A stretch of 61,689 nt of DNA from Paraburkholderia sp. CNPSo 3272 (GTDB lineage: Bacteria; Pseudomonadota; Gammaproteobacteria; Burkholderiales; Burkholderiaceae): contig NZ_JAMBPQ010000042.1 of the NCBI RefSeq assembly GCF_024206495.1, forward strand, positions 1 through 61,689, read 5' to 3'. Below, piece by piece: positions 60,785-61,689 of this stretch. The translations under genes and the position numbers were made by a program. Position 1 is the stretch's first letter; the number at the start of each line of letters is the position of its first letter. The notes under the pieces are model-generated. The model had not been told where the DNA came from. It was given only the letters and a program-made list of their open reading frames with translations, and did no database searches.

Positions 60785-61066
60785 TTATTGGGCCTTGCGG
60801 CAGGCGAACACGAGCGTGTAGTTGCCGTTGTCGGTCGATGTCGCGACGGTGTCGTAGCCTGCGCCGGCGCAACGGGCACGCGCCTGCTGCGCGCAGGAAT
60901 CGCGATCGCCCGAGGCCGGGCATTGCACCTGGATCGTCGGACGGCCGTCCGACAGGAACAGCGGCGGTCCGCTGCTGCACGCAGCCAGTCCTGCGACCAA
61001 GGACAACGCGCACGCCGCGAACGGCAATTTGCGCAAACGGAACAACGACGAACCAGGACGAGTCAT
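60785..61066 (-). CDS. Small lipoprotein of unknown function
   Basis: 93 residues from the ATG at 61066. The signal ends with lipobox LAAC (Cys near residue 30). The mature part has three more cysteines (PASGDRDSCAQQARARC and FACRKAQ) and is otherwise short, with GYDTVATSTDNGNYTLVF. Disulphide-linked envelope lipoproteins of this size are common and uncharacterised. The gene converges on the LuxR gene, 16 bp apart. Confidence 0.8.
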   Translation of the reverse strand: MTRPGSSLFRLRKLPFAACALSLVAGLAACSSGPPLFLSDGRPTIQVQCPASGDRDSCAQQARARCAGAGYDTVATSTDNGNYTLVFACRKAQ

Positions 61067-61164
61067 TTGGAGCACCCCAACGGGCTTCTAGTTTTTCGAC
61101 GTTGCGATTGTGCCATGCCGCGAGCCATGTGCGATGCATCGCCGCGAGTGCCGCGCGCACGCGC

Positions 61165-61689
61165 TCAAGGCGCCGTCGAGAGCGTCTTGTATGGCAGCGC
61201 GCCTTGCGGGTCCGAACTCACGCGTACGAAGACCTGCTCGACGTCGGGAATCGCGGCGAGCCGGCGCTCGAGCGCCGCGCTGTCGAAGCTGGGGCCCGCG
61301 CAGCCCTCCGCGTAGACGAAACGGCGCTGCACCGTGATCCAGATGCTCGTGCCCGCAAACAGGGCATCGCCCTGCAGTTGCTGGCGAATCGCCGCTGCAA
61401 TGTCCGCATCGTAGAGATACGAGTTCGGCTTCGAGCACTTGTGCGCGAGCCAGCAGGTCGTGCCGCGCTCCACGCGATAGTGGGCGTCGTCATCGGCTTC
61501 GGCTTTCGTCATCCGCGGGCCGAGCGGCTGCGGGCAGGCGCTGATCGCGTTCGACAACGCGAAGAACGGGTCGTTGTACCAGTTCTTGCGCTGGGTGCCC
61601 GGCGCGTTCTCTGCCTTTGAGGCGGGCGCGGAAGCGCCGGCTTGCGATTGTGCGAACGCTGGGTCCGCCCAAATGCCCGCCCCAATGCC
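61165..61689 (-). CDS. BON-domain-like secreted protein (5' end outside window)
   Basis: At least 174 residues; the frame stays open to the last base of the window, so the start codon is not visible. The visible N-terminus is the tail of a signal peptide (GIWADPAFA, cleavage before QSQAGASAP). A BON-like domain follows: YDADIAAAIRQQLQGDALFA, TSIWITVQRRFVYAEG, then ALERRLAAIPDVEQVFVRVS. Four cysteines sit in the first half of the mature chain. BON proteins bind phospholipid or peptidoglycan at the envelope. Other annotations that start this gene at a TTG near 61557 would miss the signal peptide. Confidence 0.7.
   Translation of the reverse strand, partial: GIGAGIWADPAFAQSQAGASAPASKAENAPGTQRKNWYNDPFFALSNAISACPQPLGPRMTKAEADDDAHYRVERGTTCWLAHKCSKPNSYLYDADIAAAIRQQLQGDALFAGTSIWITVQRRFVYAEGCAGPSFDSAALERRLAAIPDVEQVFVRVSSDPQGALPYKTLSTAP

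Noticed and set aside
1..61689. Possible insertion sequences, prophage, CRISPR array or tRNA-associated island
   Set aside because: No transposase, integrase, phage, cas or tRNA sequence was found, and no array of regularly spaced repeats.

Overview
This window looks like a piece of a secondary chromosome of Burkholderia sensu lato, most likely Paraburkholderia. The reasons are very high GC with strong GC3 bias, a citrate-lyase-like / PrpD / AcnA block, a Burkholderia-type trimeric porin, a short H-NS protein with the GRGR-type DNA-binding loop, and many chemoreceptor, sugar-uptake and regulator genes. I see no transposase, integrase, tRNA, rRNA, CRISPR array or phage gene. Most of the sequence is ordinary chromosomal DNA rather than an island.

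Layout. 1-6294: central carbon genes (CitE-like lyase, PrpD, AcnA) with a small secreted MliC-like protein between them. 6315-12395: an orphan NarL/BvgA-type response regulator, then a TetR-controlled ABC efflux operon (TetR, lipoprotein adaptor, one ATPase, one permease, outer-membrane factor) whose first four genes overlap by 4 bp each. 12516-20197: an amidase, a leftward PotABCD-like ABC operon and a divergent MocR-type PLP-binding regulator with repeated ATGG sites between them. 20237-25814: a large AsmA-like DUF748 protein and a DUF1254 lipoprotein. 26052-28674: a CopA copper ATPase behind a textbook CueR-type promoter. 28786-42058: two chemoreceptors with matching sigma-28-type promoters, and between them an acyltransferase, PBP1A, a porin, a flavin-reductase-like protein, a 51-residue small protein with an unusual promoter, and an AGE-family epimerase.

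42244-53049: a thioesterase, then a leftward nine-gene sugar operon with a divergent IclR regulator. It encodes a ribose-type ABC importer, a UxaA-type dehydratase in two subunits, an aldo-keto reductase, a COG3618 lactonase, an SDR and an FAH-family hydrolase. Together these make a complete non-phosphorylative route from a 6-deoxy-sugar, most likely L-fucose, to pyruvate plus lactate. 53162-61689: a small unknown protein, a Pat-like acetyltransferase fusion whose ATP-grasp core is missing, RF3 (PrfC), an H-NS protein, a LuxR-type regulator, a small lipoprotein, and a BON-domain protein cut by the window end.

No wholly new system is obvious. The signals most worth following are regulatory: a duplicated AGGGTTTTCCCT element bracketing a perfect TATAAT box in front of a tiny gene; a palindrome on the start site of the sugar operon; a strong hairpin between the sugar-binding-protein and ATPase genes that argues for a later ATPase start; and the shared chemoreceptor promoters.
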